Assembly: GCF_010119935.1 (NCBI RefSeq)
Contig: NZ_CP048209.1
Location: forward strand, 4,777,001-4,841,000
Length of the DNA stretch: 64,000 nt
Origin: Paenibacillus lycopersici
GTDB taxonomy: Bacteria > Bacillota > Bacilli > Paenibacillales > Paenibacillaceae
Direction of reading: 5' to 3'
Shown here piece after piece: positions 44,023 through 51,333 of the stretch. Position numbers and translations under genes: made by a program. The number at the start of each line of letters is the position of its first letter. The first letter of the stretch is position 1. The notes below the pieces were generated by a model. The model searched no databases. It worked only from the letters and a program-made list of their open reading frames with translations, and was not told the DNA's origin.

Positions 44023-44037
44023 TTAACAGAGGGTTAA
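44023..44037. promoter_or_regulatory. TTAAC-N5-GTTAA palindrome, copy 1
   Basis: TTAACAGAGGGTTAA, a 15-bp interrupted palindrome, lies 71-85 bases before the binding-protein start. The same architecture recurs at 48334-48348 upstream of the PHP-phnX operon. Confidence 0.55.
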
Positions 44038-44052
44038 TGCCACATTAATTAA

Positions 44053-44094
44053 TTGTTTTATTGTTGTTTATTTAATTCTCTTGTTGTTTTATTG
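44053..44094. promoter_or_regulatory. TTGTTGTTT-type direct repeats (DeoR operator candidates)
   Basis: TGTTGTTTATTTA (44062-44074) and TGTTGTTTTATTG (44082-44094) are 20 bases apart, two helical turns. TTGTTTTATTG also occurs exactly twice, 31 bases apart (44053, 44084). TGTTT-type direct repeats are typical operators of DeoR-family proteins such as FruR and LacR. The distal copy overlaps the 3' end of the aminotransferase-like gene. Confidence 0.55.
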
Positions 44095-45447
44095 CTGAAA
44101 TGTCACAACAATCGCTTCTTCCACGACATCCATTGCCCATTCCAGTTGTTCTTGGGACGTTATGAGCGGCGGCACCAGCGTGAGCACGTTGCCGCCGGCA
44201 ACCTTGAAGCTCAGCCCTCTCTCCATGCACAGGTACATGACCTTCTCCGCTTCCTCCGTCGCCTTCTCCTTCGTCGTACGGTCCGTTACCAGCTCGATGG
44301 CGGCCAGCATCCCCTTCACGCGCACGTCGCCGATCGCTTCGTGCTTCGCTTTCATCGCGTCGAAGCGGCGGGCGATGACCCCCTCCATCTCGCGGGCATG
44401 TGCCAACAGTCCGTTCTGCTCGATATATTCGATCGTCGCGAGCGCGGCCGCGCAGCCGACGGAGCTCTTCTCATGCGTGTAATGGCCGAGGGAGATATCC
44501 TGCGCGACGTCCAGCCCTTCCCGCACGATGATGCCGGCGATCGGGAACACGCCGCCGCCGAAGCCTTTGCCGATCGCCACGATATCCGGCACGATGTCGT
44601 AATGCTCGTGCACGAACATCGTGCCGGTGCGGCCGAACGCCGTCGGGATTTCGTCCAGGATAAGCAGGACGCCGTACCGATCGCATAGCTCGCGCAGCCG
44701 CTTGAAGTACGCCTTCGGCGGAATTTGCACGTCGGTGCTGCGGATCGGCTCCATGACGATCGCGCCGACGTCGCCTTCCCGCTCCAGCATGTACGCCAGG
44801 TAATCGAGGCATTTCAGGCCGCAGCCGTCGCAGTCGCCCATGAAGCAGCGGTACGAGTTGTACGGCATCATATGCTCCGTGCCCGACAGGAGCGGTCCGA
44901 TTCCGTTGCGGAACACCCCTTCCCCGCCGACCGAAATCGCGTCGAGCCCGGCCCCGTGGAACGAATCCCAGGTCGAGATCGTCTTGAATTTGCCGGTCGC
45001 CTTGCGCGCCAGCTTCAGCGCCATGCCGATAGCGCTCGTTCCGCCCGGCGTGAACAGCACTTTGTTCAGATCGCCCGGGGCCAGCTCGGCCAGCTTCCTG
45101 GCGAGCTTGATCGCCACCGGATTCGTGTAGCGCCGCGGCAGGAACGGCAGCTCGTCAAGCTGCGCCTTCATCGCGTCGATCACGTACCGGTTCTTGTAGC
45201 CGACCTGATGCACGCTGTTGCCGTGGAAATCCATGTATTTGCGTCCGTCCATGTCTTCCAGGTAGATACCCTCCGCGTTCGTGATCACGTTCAGACACGG
45301 CGTCGACATCGATTGATGAACGAAGTAGCGGCTGTCTTCCTCGAGAACGTCAAGCGTCGCTTCGCTCAAATTCGCCGCCTGCCAATGCCGGCGCTCGGCG
45401 GATAAATTAATATCCCCTTCCGTTCTCATGTAAGCCTTCAGTTCCAC
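44089..45447 (-). CDS. pbfA: Class III PLP-dependent enzyme, probable (R)-1-hydroxy-2-aminoethylphosphonate ammonia-lyase
   Basis: A 452-residue fold-type I PLP enzyme. The PLP lysine is K294 (AIGKGFGGG), the pyridine-binding Asp is D265 (LILDEIPTAFGRTG), and GGTSAIGMALKLARKATG binds the PLP phosphate. A cluster C201, C206, C209, C213 is unusual for the class and could hold a metal. Its GTG overlaps the phnX stop by ten bases. The known class III partner of PhnX is PbfA, which releases ammonia from (R)-1-hydroxy-2-aminoethylphosphonate to give phosphonoacetaldehyde. The specific assignment rests on this context; an aminoethylphosphonate transaminase is the alternative. Confidence 0.75.
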   Translation of the reverse strand: MELKAYMRTEGDINLSAERRHWQAANLSEATLDVLEEDSRYFVHQSMSTPCLNVITNAEGIYLEDMDGRKYMDFHGNSVHQVGYKNRYVIDAMKAQLDELPFLPRRYTNPVAIKLARKLAELAPGDLNKVLFTPGGTSAIGMALKLARKATGKFKTISTWDSFHGAGLDAISVGGEGVFRNGIGPLLSGTEHMMPYNSYRCFMGDCDGCGLKCLDYLAYMLEREGDVGAIVMEPIRSTDVQIPPKAYFKRLRELCDRYGVLLILDEIPTAFGRTGTMFVHEHYDIVPDIVAIGKGFGGGVFPIAGIIVREGLDVAQDISLGHYTHEKSSVGCAAALATIEYIEQNGLLAHAREMEGVIARRFDAMKAKHEAIGDVRVKGMLAAIELVTDRTTKEKATEEAEKVMYLCMERGLSFKVAGGNVLTLVPPLITSQEQLEWAMDVVEEAIVVTFQQ

Positions 45448-46253
45448 CCCGGATGTCCCCCCAGCGCTAGTTTGCGGTCAATCGCATCGATCGCGCCGGG
45501 CAGCTCGGCCATCTCCTCGACGACGAAGTGCGCGCCGCTGTCCAAGAATCGGCGCTCGGCCTCCGCGATCCGCCGCGCAAGCGCATCCGGATCCATCGCC
45601 TCCGCCTCTTCCCCGGTCAGACCGAGCATCGAGCTGCCGCGCACGACGCCTACCGACCAGACGCCCGCGTTCCGCGCTTCCTGCATATCGGATTCCGTAT
45701 CCCCGATCTTGACGACCTGATGGGGCAGGCCCATGTCCAAGCGAATGATATTGTCGAAAATCATGTACGGAAGCGGACGTCCCTTGCCCCCGACCGAATC
45801 CGGCGTCAGCCAGTAATCCGGCGCATAGCCGTGCTGCCCGGCGACCTTCGCCACGATAGCCATCATCGCATCGTTGTAGCCGGTCGTCGCCCCAATCTTG
45901 TACCCTCGCTCGCGCAGCAGGCTGACCGTCTCGAGCACGCCGGGAAGCGGATCGGCGAAGCGGTGCAGCAGCGCGAGCAGCTTCGGCTCGAACTGGTCGT
46001 GCAGCCGGTCGACATCCGCATCGTTATGCGGCCTGCCGGTCGCCGCCCGGAACGCTTCGCCGATACGCGGCATGTCGAGCATCGCTTGGATATGATCCCA
46101 TTTCAGTCGGCCCATCGGCTCGCGCACTTCCTCCATCGTCGGTTCGATGCCGATCGAACGGAAAATATCGAGGAAGACGTGAACCGGCGCCATGCAGCCG
46201 TAATCGACGGCCGTTCCCGCCCAATCGAATATGATGCCTTTGATTCTCGTCAT
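45438..46253 (-). CDS. phnX: Phosphonoacetaldehyde hydrolase (phosphonatase)
   Basis: A 271-residue HAD-superfamily enzyme that splits phosphonoacetaldehyde into acetaldehyde and phosphate. The nucleophile is D10 in IIFDWAGTAVDYG, a PhnX signature. The Schiff-base lysine in the cap domain is K51 in MGRLKWDHIQAML, and the metal-binding loop is VKIGDTESDMQEARNAG. Length and motif order match the Bacillus enzyme. GGAG lies ten bases before the ATG. It is followed by the PbfA-like gene that would supply its substrate. Confidence 0.95.
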   Translation of the reverse strand: MTRIKGIIFDWAGTAVDYGCMAPVHVFLDIFRSIGIEPTMEEVREPMGRLKWDHIQAMLDMPRIGEAFRAATGRPHNDADVDRLHDQFEPKLLALLHRFADPLPGVLETVSLLRERGYKIGATTGYNDAMMAIVAKVAGQHGYAPDYWLTPDSVGGKGRPLPYMIFDNIIRLDMGLPHQVVKIGDTESDMQEARNAGVWSVGVVRGSSMLGLTGEEAEAMDPDALARRIAEAERRFLDSGAHFVVEEMAELPGAIDAIDRKLALGGHPGWN

Positions 46254-46295
46254 GATGAATCTCTCCTGTCGTCATGGTGGTTTTGTTTCTCGCGC

Positions 46296-47252
46296 TTATT
46301 TGCACTCATCCGGGAAAACCGGATTGGACCAGGCGACGTTCCCCTCGAAGTCGACGCATTCCACGCGCACGTAGCGCTCATGCCCCTCGATGCGGAACGA
46401 CCCGCTCTCGATCGGAGACGCGTCCCGGTCGTACAGCGTGCGTCCGTTGAACGGATGCGTAATGAATTTGATGAATTTCACCGGCGAGCACTCCACCTTC
46501 AGCATGCCATTCTCCAGCCGCAGCCCGCGGATCTCAGGCCCGTTCGACGAATAATACCGTCCGGCCTTGATCGCATCGATAATCGGCTGCTGCTGCAGAC
46601 GGTCGGCCTCGACGGAAATCCAACCGCCGAAAAACTCTTGGATCGCCGCGTCGAACGGACCGCCGTGCGCGTCGTCGGCGGCGATGCCGAACACTTTGCG
46701 CCCGTTCGCGAGCAAGTAGTCCCAGTGGCGCACGCCGTAACCGACCGCTTCGTCCAATTCGGACTGGTGGTTATAGATTTCGATGGCCGTGTAGCCTTGC
46801 AGCTGGAGCAGCTCCTCCGGCTTGTTGCGCGACCAGGTCGGGTGATTCATGATGACGAGATTTCCCTTCGCCTTCATCTCGTCGATAAGCGCCTGAATCG
46901 TCTCCAGACCGGCGTAATCCGGCTTGGGATGCTCTTCGTCATGCGCGAACTCCGAGGTCGAACCGAGCGTCTCGTCAAGCAGGCCGTGGATGTGATATTG
47001 CTGTCCGGTCGTGCGCCAGCTCATCTCGCAGGCCATCTCGTAGCCATCCAGCATGATGAAACGCTCGTCGTCGAACGCCTTCGATTTCCAATAAATCTCG
47101 TGATCGCTCAAGCACATGAAATCGTAGCCGTTGTCCTTGTAAGCTTGGATCACGACCTCCGGCTCGTATTGCCCGTCGCTCCTCGTCGAATGCGCGTGGA
47201 GATTGCCTTTGTACTTGCGCGCGCCGTTATTCAGGAAGATCCTGTCGTTCAT
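46296..47252 (-). CDS. PHP-domain metallohydrolase (CehA/McbA-like), copy 1
   Basis: A 318-residue PHP-fold protein, the domain of polymerase/histidinol-phosphatase hydrolases that bind a trinuclear metal centre. Metal motifs are GNLHAHSTRSDGQ (HxH, Asp), FMCLSDHE, NLVIMNHPTW and GIAADDAHGG (DxH). A C-terminal beta domain of about 70 residues follows (YVRVECVDFEGNVAWSNPVF). GGAG lies nine bases before the ATG of MNDRIF. It is a paralogue of the protein encoded just upstream and lies next to phnX, so it may cleave an ester of the phosphonate. That role is inferred. Confidence 0.88.
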   Translation of the reverse strand: MNDRIFLNNGARKYKGNLHAHSTRSDGQYEPEVVIQAYKDNGYDFMCLSDHEIYWKSKAFDDERFIMLDGYEMACEMSWRTTGQQYHIHGLLDETLGSTSEFAHDEEHPKPDYAGLETIQALIDEMKAKGNLVIMNHPTWSRNKPEELLQLQGYTAIEIYNHQSELDEAVGYGVRHWDYLLANGRKVFGIAADDAHGGPFDAAIQEFFGGWISVEADRLQQQPIIDAIKAGRYYSSNGPEIRGLRLENGMLKVECSPVKFIKFITHPFNGRTLYDRDASPIESGSFRIEGHERYVRVECVDFEGNVAWSNPVFPDECK

Positions 47253-47265
47253 CGTATCCGCTCCT

Positions 47266-48234
47266 TTATGACAGCAAATCGGCAACGAACACCGGGTTCG
47301 TCCACGCGACTTTGCCTTCGAAGTCGACGCATTCCACGCGAATATAGGTCATGTCCGGCTCGATTGCCATGGAAGCCTCGGTAAGCGGCTTGCCCGATTC
47401 GAAGTTGCCCTTGAACGGACCGCGCTGCGGGAACGCCTTGAACATGATGAATTTGCAAGGGGAGCAGCGGACTTTCAGCTCGCCGTCTTCGACGCGCAGG
47501 TCGTACACCTCGGGACCGGTGCTGGAATAGAACCGGCCTTCTTTCAAACCGCGGACGATGCCGGCATGCGTAAGCGATTCCGCCTGCACTTGGATCCAGC
47601 CGCCGCCGTATTCCGGAACCGCCCAGGAATCGTCGTGGATGTGCGAATCGTCCGCCGCGATGCCGTAGACGCGTTTGCCGTTCTGCAGGGCATGGTCCCA
47701 ATACGCCGCGCCGTACGAGCTCGTCGTCGACCATTCCGTCGCGTGATTGTAGATTTCGATGGCGAAGAAGCCGTCGTAGTTCACCATGTCTTCGAAACGG
47801 GTCAGATGCCACTCCGGATGATTGAATACGACAAGGTTGCCGTGGGCGCGCATCTCGTCGATCAGCGCTTGCGGCGAATGATCGCCCTCCCATGGAATCG
47901 GAACCTCGAATGCCTGCAGATGGCCGAAGCGTTCCCGCTCCGGCTCGACCGTCGGGTCGTCGAGCACGCCGAAATGGTAACCCGGGTTCTTGTCCTCGAC
48001 CGGATTCAGCCCGCCGCGTTCCATGCCCGGCAGCGTGACGAAGTTCTCGGAGTCGAACTCGCCGGTCCGCGCGTAGCGGTCATGATCGCTGATGGAGAGG
48101 AAATGATAGCCTTTTGCCTTGAACGCCTCGACCACTTCCGCCGCAGGCTGAGCGCCGTCCGACCATGTCGTATGAAGATGCAAATTCCCTTTGAACATCG
48201 GCTTGGCACTGTCGAGCAATACGATATTTTTCAT
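47266..48234 (-). CDS. PHP-domain metallohydrolase (CehA/McbA-like), copy 2
   Basis: A 322-residue paralogue of the protein encoded at 46296-47252 with the same layout: GNLHLHTTWSDG, FLSISDHDRYA, NLVVFNHPEWH, EIYNHATEW and GIAADDSHIHDD, then the same C-terminal beta domain (YIRVECVDFEGKVAWTNPVF). The N-terminus has no signal peptide, so it acts in the cytoplasm. GGAGG directly before the second ATG fixes the start at 48234. First gene of the four-gene PHP-PHP-phnX-pbfA operon; 13 bases separate it from its paralogue. Confidence 0.88.
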   Translation of the reverse strand: MKNIVLLDSAKPMFKGNLHLHTTWSDGAQPAAEVVEAFKAKGYHFLSISDHDRYARTGEFDSENFVTLPGMERGGLNPVEDKNPGYHFGVLDDPTVEPERERFGHLQAFEVPIPWEGDHSPQALIDEMRAHGNLVVFNHPEWHLTRFEDMVNYDGFFAIEIYNHATEWSTTSSYGAAYWDHALQNGKRVYGIAADDSHIHDDSWAVPEYGGGWIQVQAESLTHAGIVRGLKEGRFYSSTGPEVYDLRVEDGELKVRCSPCKFIMFKAFPQRGPFKGNFESGKPLTEASMAIEPDMTYIRVECVDFEGKVAWTNPVFVADLLS

Positions 48235-48276
48235 TATACCCTCCATTTGGATTGACGTTGATATTAGTTGTTATGA

Positions 48277-48289
48277 TGTTGTTTGTTTA
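48277..48289. promoter_or_regulatory. TGTTGTTTGTTTA motif upstream of the PHP operon
   Basis: This 13-mer is identical at 12 positions to the motif at 44062-44074 before the fifth importer. It lies 43-55 bases before the PHP copy 2 start, where a repressor would block initiation; a second GTTGTT lies 11 bases away at 48267. Confidence 0.55.
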
Positions 48290-48333
48290 AGGATACAATG
48301 GGATTGGCCGCAGTACAACAGCTTGCCGAAGAT

Positions 48334-48348
48334 TTAACGATACGTTAA
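48334..48348. promoter_or_regulatory. TTAAC-N5-GTTAA palindrome, copy 2
   Basis: TTAACGATACGTTAA is a 15-bp palindrome with the architecture found at 44023-44037. Its left part with the base before it, TTTAACGA, and the following TTAATA recur in the palindromic region before the ROK gene (49752-49777). Confidence 0.55.
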
Positions 48349-48556
48349 TATTCAGGGGAGATAATCGCAGTAGAGTCAACAATTTCGAGCTGGCTGTCGT
48401 GTTCCCGCCGCGCGTTCGCCATAAATTTAACAGCCTGCAAACGTTCGATTAACAATGCGATAATATTGCCATCATTCAACATCAAAATGACTATCTGCTT
48501 AATCATTCAACAACAAATCATACGGAATATGGGATGCGTTCCGCACTGGAAAACCG
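48349..48556. other. AT-rich leader region, no gene
   Basis: Between the palindrome and the ROK terminators there is about 200 bases with AT-rich patches (ATTTAACAGCC, GATTAACAATGCGATAATATTGCC, ATTCAACAACAAATC). No credible open frame is present. It probably contains the start of the PHP-operon transcript or further operator half-sites. Confidence 0.4.
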
Positions 48557-48602
48557 AAAAAGACATGCCCCCTGCGGCTCTCGCCCGCAGCGGCATGTCT
48601 TG
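48556..48602 (-). terminator. Second terminator after the ROK gene
   Basis: On the minus strand AAGACATGCCGCTGCGGGC pairs with GCCGCAGG...GGCATGTCTT (one small internal mismatch) and is followed by TTTTTCGGTTTTCC, a good T-tract. Confidence 0.8.
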
Positions 48603-48654
48603 GAAACCCGGCCCTGCCATACTCCCGAATCCTGCTCCCGGGCGATAAAACGAC

Positions 48655-48694
48655 AAAAGCCCTGCACGAGCATCGCCGCTCATGAAGGGCTTCA
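48655..48694 (-). terminator. First terminator after the ROK gene
   Basis: AAGCCCTTCATGAGC pairs with GCTCGTGCAGGGCTT and is followed by TTGTCG. It begins four bases after the ROK stop codon. Two terminators in series insulate the island from its regulator. Confidence 0.7.
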
Positions 48695-48697
48695 TTC

Positions 48698-49717
48698 CTA
48701 GGATTCCGTTCCTCCGATCATCGCATCCAGCGCCAAATGCTGCAGACCGTTCAAGTAGTCCCGTCTCCGGTCGCTGATCGTCAGCATCGGCAGATGCTCC
48801 CGCGGGATATAGTTCGCGCTTCGCTCCGCGAGCCTCGCCAGCAGCGCTTCGTCGACCTCGTCGCTGCAGAATACGACGGCGCGCGGATTGATGATGGCCG
48901 CGAACGTGGCGATCAGCCGGGCAACCGCATCGATCCGGGCCTCCCCGAGCCTGCTGTCGCGTCCTCCCCGATGCAGCGCCTGCCCGAATTTGAGTTCCTC
49001 GTATTGCGGCACGAACGATACCTCGCCCGCGAAGAAGGTGCTGCCCCGCACGACATCGCCGTTGATCATGATCCCGGAACCAGGGCCGTCCTGGCCGAAG
49101 TAGAGATAGACGAGGGATTCGTTCTCGATTTCCATGCTCGACGCGAACCCAAGCACGGCCGCGTTCATATCGTTCTCGACGACGACGGGGATTTGAAAAC
49201 GCGACTCGATGATGCCTTTCAAGTCATCGTCGAGGAAATGCGGGTACGGCGGCATGAAAATAATCTGGCCGTTGTTGACCGCGCCCGGAACTCCGATCGC
49301 GATGGAACGGAGCTTCGGGTATTTCTCGATCAGCGTTTCGATATGGTCGGCCAGCTGCTGCGCGCCCTGCTGCACGACGCTTGCCGTCGTCCCCTCTTCC
49401 TTGACCTCGCCGACGCAATCGAATATGGCGTATGTCGTCTCGTGTTTCTCGATGAAGACGGCAAGGCCCAGCATGAACTCGGGATCGTACGCATACCGTC
49501 TGGCCCGTCGCCCTCCGCTGGAATCATCCTCGCCGGAATAGCGGATTTCCCCGTCCAGCTCCATCTGGGCCAGGAACTTGCTGATCGTCGGGAAGCTGAT
49601 GCCGAGGCGCTGGCACAGCTCCGCTTTCGTCGCGCTCCCCAGCATGATGAGCGCCGCTCGAATGCGCTGGTTGATCGCTTGCTTCATATCTTTAGGGGAG
49701 GTATACAAATCCGCCAT
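48698..49717 (-). CDS. ROK-family transcriptional regulator
   Basis: A 339-residue NagC/XylR/Mlc-type regulator. The N-terminal winged helix (ATKAELCQRLGISFPTISKFLAQMELDGEI, about 30-60) is followed by an actin-like sugar-kinase fold with ATP-site-like DCVG, IAIGVPGAVNNG, VENDMNAAVLG and a GQDGPGSGIMINGDVVRG loop. The zinc-binding CxCGxxGC motif usual in ROK proteins is not visible here, so it may sense its ligand differently. The start is the ATG of MADLYTSP. It lies upstream of the PHP operon in the same direction. Confidence 0.9.
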   Translation of the reverse strand: MADLYTSPKDMKQAINQRIRAALIMLGSATKAELCQRLGISFPTISKFLAQMELDGEIRYSGEDDSSGGRRARRYAYDPEFMLGLAVFIEKHETTYAIFDCVGEVKEEGTTASVVQQGAQQLADHIETLIEKYPKLRSIAIGVPGAVNNGQIIFMPPYPHFLDDDLKGIIESRFQIPVVVENDMNAAVLGFASSMEIENESLVYLYFGQDGPGSGIMINGDVVRGSTFFAGEVSFVPQYEELKFGQALHRGGRDSRLGEARIDAVARLIATFAAIINPRAVVFCSDEVDEALLARLAERSANYIPREHLPMLTISDRRRDYLNGLQHLALDAMIGGTES

Positions 49718-49751
49718 GAGGGTCAACGCCTTCCGCTTGAATAGTCTGCCG

Positions 49752-49777
49752 AACTTTTTTAACGAATTTAATAAGTT
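49752..49777. promoter_or_regulatory. Palindromic operator candidate before the ROK gene
   Basis: AACTTTTTTAACG at the left is partly complementary to AATTTAATAAGTT at the right over 26 bases. ROK regulators commonly autoregulate through AT-rich palindromes of this size. It starts 35 bases before the ATG. Confidence 0.5.
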
Positions 49778-49842
49778 GGGACTATCATAGCATTACCGAA
49801 GGCTTGAGGCAACTTGAACTATCAAGTACTTCCTGGTATTGT

Positions 49843-51111
49843 CTACGCGGCAGGCTGCTTGATTCGTTTCGGCAGCAGAATGAGCAGGAAGCAAAGCGCG
49901 CCCACTACGCGCGTCGCCCCGATGACGGTCATGCTCGGCGCGTAATCGATCCGGCCGTACAGCTGCATGCCGACGATCGGCGCGAAAATGGCCGAAACTT
50001 GCGATAAGGTGGTGTACAAGGAGATTGCGCGGTGCCGCGTCCCCCGAGGCGCGATTTCGAGCAGCCGGTTGAAGATGGATTGCTGGAATCCGCTCGTGAC
50101 GACCCCTCCGATGAAATCATAGATGTACACGTAGGTCATCGACGGAGCGTACGCCCACCAGAACGGCGCCAAGCCGAGCGCCAGCGACGACACGAATACC
50201 GTAACGCCGTTCCCTCTGCGATCCGCCAGCCGCGCCCACAGACTGAAGGCGACCAGCGAACCGATCGCGCCGACAACCGTATCGATGCTCATCTGCGTGT
50301 TCGTGGCATGCAGCACGTCCGCTTTCAATTTCGAATAGATCGGCCAGGCCGCCATCCATGCGAACGTATACAGAATCGCGCTCCCGCAGAACCAGATGAA
50401 CGGCATGCCGCCCCCGACGGCGAACAGCTTCGTTATGCCCGGCTTGGGGAGCGTCGCCGCAGGCGGGAGAGAAGCGGCGACCTCGCTCCGCGCGTCAGAC
50501 GCCGCCGGCTGCTCCTCGCTGGGAATGCGGAGCCTTTGGAAGTACCACGTTTCCACGAGCGATGCCGCGAAACCGAGCAGGATGGCCGCTTGATAGCCGC
50601 CCGGGTAGCCGAAATGGTCGATGCCCCAGCCCGCCGCGAGCGCCGTAACCATGCCGGATATCCCTGTCCAGACGTTGCGCTGCGCGAATACTTTGTTCCG
50701 GTAAGCCGCGGGGATGATCTCGCCCATGATCGATTGATAGGACACCGCGATAATCGTATTCGTCGCGCCATAGGCGCCGACCAGCGCGATCAGCGCGGCT
50801 ATCGGGGATAGATGCCAGTAAGGAATGAAGAACAGCAACAGGTAACAGAACCGGCTTGCCAGAATGACGCCGGAAATGATGCGCTTCTTCTTCCGGAACC
50901 GATCCAGTACGATCGATGCCGGGAAGGTCAGCAATAGAGAGAGAATGGCGGGAACCGAAGACAGCAGGGCATAGTCGTTGTTCGTCGCTCCCAGCCGCGC
51001 CGCGATGATCGGAATGAACGGGGTTACGAAATTGAAGCCGATGGACCATGCAATGCCGTTGTAGAGATTATTCTTAATATTATGCCGCAACACGCGATGC
51101 TCTGCCTGCAT
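49843..51111 (-). CDS. MFS transporter
   Basis: A 422-residue membrane protein with about 12 helices in two halves, split by a hydrophilic loop around 200-225. The MFS loop-2/3 pattern is seen as IVLDRFRKKKRIISGV, with a related WARLADRRGNGVTVFVSS in the second half. It has an aromatic-rich N-terminal helix (YNGIAWSIGFNFVTPFIPIIAARLG). The substrate is unknown. It lies upstream of the ROK gene in the same direction and could export or import an intermediate of the neighbouring pathway. The start is weakly supported by GGAG about ten bases upstream. Confidence 0.9.
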   Translation of the reverse strand: MQAEHRVLRHNIKNNLYNGIAWSIGFNFVTPFIPIIAARLGATNNDYALLSSVPAILSLLLTFPASIVLDRFRKKKRIISGVILASRFCYLLLFFIPYWHLSPIAALIALVGAYGATNTIIAVSYQSIMGEIIPAAYRNKVFAQRNVWTGISGMVTALAAGWGIDHFGYPGGYQAAILLGFAASLVETWYFQRLRIPSEEQPAASDARSEVAASLPPAATLPKPGITKLFAVGGGMPFIWFCGSAILYTFAWMAAWPIYSKLKADVLHATNTQMSIDTVVGAIGSLVAFSLWARLADRRGNGVTVFVSSLALGLAPFWWAYAPSMTYVYIYDFIGGVVTSGFQQSIFNRLLEIAPRGTRHRAISLYTTLSQVSAIFAPIVGMQLYGRIDYAPSMTVIGATRVVGALCFLLILLPKRIKQPAA

Positions 51112-51123
51112 CCCATTCTCACT

Positions 51124-51144
51124 CCTATAGTGCCATGCTATAGG
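51124..51144. promoter_or_regulatory. Inverted repeat upstream of the MFS gene
   Basis: CCTATAG and CTATAGG flank a seven-base spacer, 13 bases before the MFS start codon. It could be an operator or a leader hairpin. Confidence 0.45.
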
Positions 51145-51333
51145 CTTATTCTAAATCGAATGCTTGCGCTTGAATAGAGCGATCTTGGGCAAACTTCAGC
51201 GGATTACGGCGCCTCGGTCAAAAGCGGCATACATGCAGGTCGCCGGCGGGCATCCGCCTGTGCTACGATGGATCAATAGGCCTCCCGCAAGCCGACGGCG
51301 AATGCAGGAGGAACGGAAAGCGAGTGGATTCCT

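Noticed and set aside
44089..45447. Assignment of the class III enzyme as a GABA or ornithine aminotransferase
   Set aside because: The general fold fits, but overlap with phnX makes a phosphonate substrate more likely; kept only as an alternative.
45528..47384. 618-residue plus-strand open frame across phnX and PHP copy 1
   Set aside because: It runs antisense to two well-supported genes, with Arg/His/Leu-rich composition and no recognisable domain.
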